Source: Maledivibacter halophilus
GTDB taxonomy: Bacteria > Bacillota > Clostridia > Peptostreptococcales > Caminicellaceae
DNA length: 64,000 nucleotides
Direction of reading: 5' to 3'
NCBI RefSeq assembly: GCF_900167445.1
Contig: NZ_FUZT01000003.1
Span: 151,400 to 215,399 of the forward strand
Made by a program: the position numbers and the translations under genes. The notes beneath the pieces were generated by a model. That model made no database searches. It had not been told where the DNA came from and saw nothing but the letters and a program-made list of their open reading frames with translations. Positions 59,556 to 64,000 of this stretch are shown in pieces. How positions within the stretch are numbered: the first letter of the stretch is position 1; every line of letters starts with the position of its first letter.

Positions 59556-60293
59556 CTAATATTCTAAAACAATTAATGGTGTTCCTATCCATATATAGGT
59601 CCTATTTTCATAGCTATTGAACCTAGAAGCAATATTTATATTCACTTTCTTACCACAATAGCCTATATGCTTCTCAATATTAGATGTATATCCTGTTATA
59701 CTTATTAATTCATCTGACTCTATTCCCTCTATTTTTTCAGCATCAATTTTTTTAAATATATTTTTAATTTTCCCCTTAATTTCTTTCATATCAACAAGTC
59801 CATCATAGTATCCTATTAAATTAATATTTAGATTAACACTTCCATAATTACTTAGAACATCTCTAATTTTATCACATAATTCTTTTAAATCATATTCTTT
59901 ATTAGTCTGAATTATATCTATTACTATACTACTTTCTTTAAAGTCCTCAAGTCTGGAGCTTTGTAGTATGACAGTACCATGTATTCCTTCACTAATAGTA
60001 CCGTTAACAATAACCTGACTAAAATCGTCCCTATTTTCCTTTTCAAATTCAATCTCTTGCATATTTAGCTTTCCTGAAATATCATTACATATTTTATTGG
60101 CATTGTCAATAGTAATAAATTTGTCATTAAATACAACATAACTATTAATATTTATATGATCCAAATGTGCCTGGGACTCAAGAAAAGAAGTATTTACTAT
60201 GTCTTCTGGTTTTAAATTTTCACTGGAATTGCCAAATACAATAGATACACTGAATATAAAAATTAAAATATACGTAAATAATTTCTTATACAT
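59556..60293 (-). CDS. ywmB: YwmB family exported protein
   Basis: About 245 residues from the ATG at 60293, following GAGGTGAGGGAA. A signal peptide (YKKLFTYILIFIFSVSIVFG, 2-21) precedes a mixed alpha/beta domain (HININSYVVFNDKFITIDNANKICNDISGKLNM...; LNINLIGYYDGLVDMKEIKGKIKNIFKKIDAEKIEGIE). It ends SYENRTYIWIGTPLIVLEY. This fits the YwmB family, which sits between atpC and murA in many Bacillota. In B. subtilis its role is unclear; the fold is TATA-box-binding-protein-like in databases. It is separated from atpC by a strong palindromic terminator. Confidence 0.88.
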   Translation of the reverse strand: MYKKLFTYILIFIFSVSIVFGNSSENLKPEDIVNTSFLESQAHLDHININSYVVFNDKFITIDNANKICNDISGKLNMQEIEFEKENRDDFSQVIVNGTISEGIHGTVILQSSRLEDFKESSIVIDIIQTNKEYDLKELCDKIRDVLSNYGSVNLNINLIGYYDGLVDMKEIKGKIKNIFKKIDAEKIEGIESDELISITGYTSNIEKHIGYCGKKVNINIASRFNSYENRTYIWIGTPLIVLEY

Positions 60294-60485
60294 TTCCCTC
60301 ACCTCATTATTAATACCTAGAAGCTTTAAAATGATAAAAGGAAGAGATATAGCCACAAAATATGCAAAGGGGGACTTAAAATCATATTTTGTGCTATACT
60401 CTTTCCTCTTTCATTAAAAGTATTAACACATTACTTTTTTTATATACATGTTTTTTTATTTATGAAAATAATTTTTTGAGAACTA

Positions 60486-60527
60486 AAAAGGAATCCCAAG
60501 ACAATAATTGTCTTGGGATTCCTTTTT
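60486..60527. terminator. Strong bidirectional terminator at the end of the atp operon
   Basis: AAAAAGGAATCCCAAGACAA and its complement TTGTCTTGGGATTCCTTTTT form a nearly perfect 42-base palindrome with a small AATAATT top, touching the atpC stop. A- and T-runs make it work on both strands. Confidence 0.95.
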
Positions 60528-60930
60528 ATTCACCCTTTGAAACTCTTATTCTATTTATAGCTTTATTAAGAGCTATTTGAGCCCTTAAAGTATCTATGTT
60601 TTCAGAATTCTTTTTGAGCCTCTCTTCTGCCCTTTTCTTAGCAGCCTCTGCTCTCTCAACATCTATCTCCTCAGGCCACTCTGCCGAATCGGTAATTATA
60701 GTGGCTTTATCTTCATCAGTACTTATAAAGCCTCCAGAACATGTAGCCTCAAGAATTTTGTCATCCTTTTTTATTTTAATTACCCCTATAGATAAAGGCG
60801 ATACAGTAGGAACATGATCCCTAAGAATTCCAACATCCCCTTCTAAAGTCCTAGCAATAACCATGCTTACCTCACCTTCAAAAAACTTTCTATCGGGAGT
60901 AACTATTTCAATTTGGAAAGTCGATGCCAT
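60526..60930 (-). CDS. atpC: F1Fo ATP synthase epsilon subunit
   Basis: 134 residues. The beta-sandwich domain (MASTFQIEIVTPDRKFFEGEVSMVIARTLEGDVGILRDHVP, 1-41) and the C-terminal two-helix part (ERAEAAKKRAEERLKKNSENIDTLRAQIALNKAINRIRVSKG) are of usual size. It couples and inhibits F1. An AGGTGAATAA ribosome binding site precedes the ATG. It follows atpD by 75 bases and ends at the terminator. Confidence 0.97.
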   Translation of the reverse strand: MASTFQIEIVTPDRKFFEGEVSMVIARTLEGDVGILRDHVPTVSPLSIGVIKIKKDDKILEATCSGGFISTDEDKATIITDSAEWPEEIDVERAEAAKKRAEERLKKNSENIDTLRAQIALNKAINRIRVSKGE

Positions 60931-61005
60931 TTATTCACCTCCGAAAAGTTCCAAGTCTAGAAACTTGTAACCTGCAACTTAAAACTTAACCCTAAGCTTT
61001 TACTC

Positions 61006-63317
<2,312 letters not shown>

Positions 63318-63356
63318 CTACCTTCACCTCCTGCGGCAAGGGTTTTTAAAACATAT

Positions 63357-64000
63357 TTATGCTCTATCTTTTTCTTTTTCCAAGAATAGCTTATTAAATT
63401 CTTCTATTGCTGCTTTAAGTTTATTTTCAGTTTCTTCATCAAGCTTTCCGGTTTCTTTTATAGCATCACCAATCTCAGGCTTGTTATTTGTCATAAATTC
63501 TATCAACTCTTCTTCATAACGTCCTAAAGCTTCCACCTCTATATCACTTAGGTATTTATTAACTGCCGCATAGATAATCATAACCTGGTCCTGTACCCTC
63601 ATTGGACTGTACTGAGGCTGCTTTAGAATCTCCATAAGTCTTTGTCCTTGATCAAGTCTTTCCCGTGTATCCTTATCCAGTTCAGAACCGAATTGGGCAA
63701 AGGCAGCCAGCTCTCTATATTGGGCAAGCTCAAGCTTAATTTTACCTGCAACCTTTTTCATAGCTTTTATCTGGGCATCTCCACCAACACGGGATACAGA
63801 TATACCTGCATTAACCGCCGGTCTTTGTCCTGAATAAAATAATTCTCCCTCAAGATATATCTGACCATCGGTAATAGATATAACATTTGTAGGTATATAT
63901 GCTGAAACGTCACCGGCCTGGGTTTCAATAATCGGTAGGGCAGTTAAAGATCCTCCACCAAGTTTGTCACTCAGCTTTGCAGCCCTCTCAAGTAATCTAC
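63357..64000 (-). CDS. atpA: F1Fo ATP synthase alpha subunit, C-terminal part
   Basis: The minus-strand frame is open from the window edge to 63357, about 213 residues. The first part reads [75 protein letters not shown]..., with the [13 protein letters not shown] segment unique to alpha. It ends [36 protein letters not shown]. The Walker A part lies outside the window. A Met at 63761 is internal and should not be used as start. It is the first visible gene of atpAGDC, and atpH, F, E and B would lie to the right. Confidence 0.97.
   Translation of the reverse strand, partial: RLLERAAKLSDKLGGGSLTALPIIETQAGDVSAYIPTNVISITDGQIYLEGELFYSGQRPAVNAGISVSRVGGDAQIKAMKKVAGKIKLELAQYRELAAFAQFGSELDKDTRERLDQGQRLMEILKQPQYSPMRVQDQVMIIYAAVNKYLSDIEVEALGRYEEELIEFMTNNKPEIGDAIKETGKLDEETENKLKAAIEEFNKLFLEKEKDRA

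Noticed and set aside
63357..63761. A short stand-alone gene of 134 codons
   Set aside because: The frame stays open to the window edge and the upstream residues are alpha-subunit sequence, so it is only the end of atpA.

Overview
The window is 64 kb of AT-rich DNA from a motile, endospore-forming, Gram-positive anaerobe, most likely a member of Bacillota in or near Clostridia/Tissierellia. The support is low-GC codon use, strong GGAGG-type ribosome binding sites, sporulation genes (spoIID, a spoIIQ-type M23 gene, spoIIID, yyaC, a spo0E-like gene), a flagellar locus controlled by CsrA and FliW, and an S-box leader on metK. I cannot name the genus from sequence alone. No rRNA, tRNA or CRISPR array was seen. 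Almost all genes are on the minus strand, so the text below follows transcription from right to left.

Right end (64.0 to 44.9 kb): atpA(partial)-atpG-atpD-atpC, ywmB, murA, spoIID, an M23 spoIIQ-type gene, spoIIID, then mbl, two flhO/flhP-type rod genes, a short flgJ-like gene and fabZ. This is close to the order remembered for the Bacillus subtilis atp-murAA-spoIID-spoIIQ-spoIIID-mbl-flhO-flhP-ywpB region. It is broken between spoIIID and mbl by about 6 kb of sensory and transport genes: a membrane-anchored oligopeptide-type binding protein without permease or ATPase, a small exported-type protein, a multi-TM histidine kinase, a response regulator, and a divergent AbgT-family transporter.

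Centre (44.6 to 28.0 kb): a patatin-like protein, a conserved unknown protein, an AEC transporter, yyaC, a spo0E-like gene missed by length filters, a membrane protein whose best start is ATT, a large exported phosphodiester-glycosidase (NAGPA) protein, a TtcA-like enzyme, metK with an S-box riboswitch, a DUF378 protein, recD2, a GAF-GGDEF diguanylate cyclase and comFC.

Flagellar block (28.0 to 14.6 kb): yvyF-flgM-flgN-flgK-flgL-DUF6470(yviE)-fliW-csrA, then hag, flaG-fliD-fliS-fliT, then hpf, secA and prfB. This too matches the B. subtilis order gene for gene, with two differences. hag with its two small downstream genes is inverted, and a RAYT transposon plus a HepT/MntA-type toxin-antitoxin pair sit between csrA and hag. 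The hag leader carries two hairpins that each show AGGGA in a six-base loop, the second holding the Shine-Dalgarno. This fits translational control by CsrA, whose gene and antagonist (fliW) lie nearby. flgM has a sigma-D-like promoter inside a long hairpin that also covers its ribosome binding site.

Left end (14.6 to 0 kb): a DnaA-box cluster between fliT and hpf, a DUF5317 gene, secA, prfB with its programmed frameshift, tex, an MFS transporter, an amidohydrolase, the tsaE-tsaB-rimI operon and the start of an efflux adaptor gene. Intergenic gaps hold several families of dispersed palindromic repeats.
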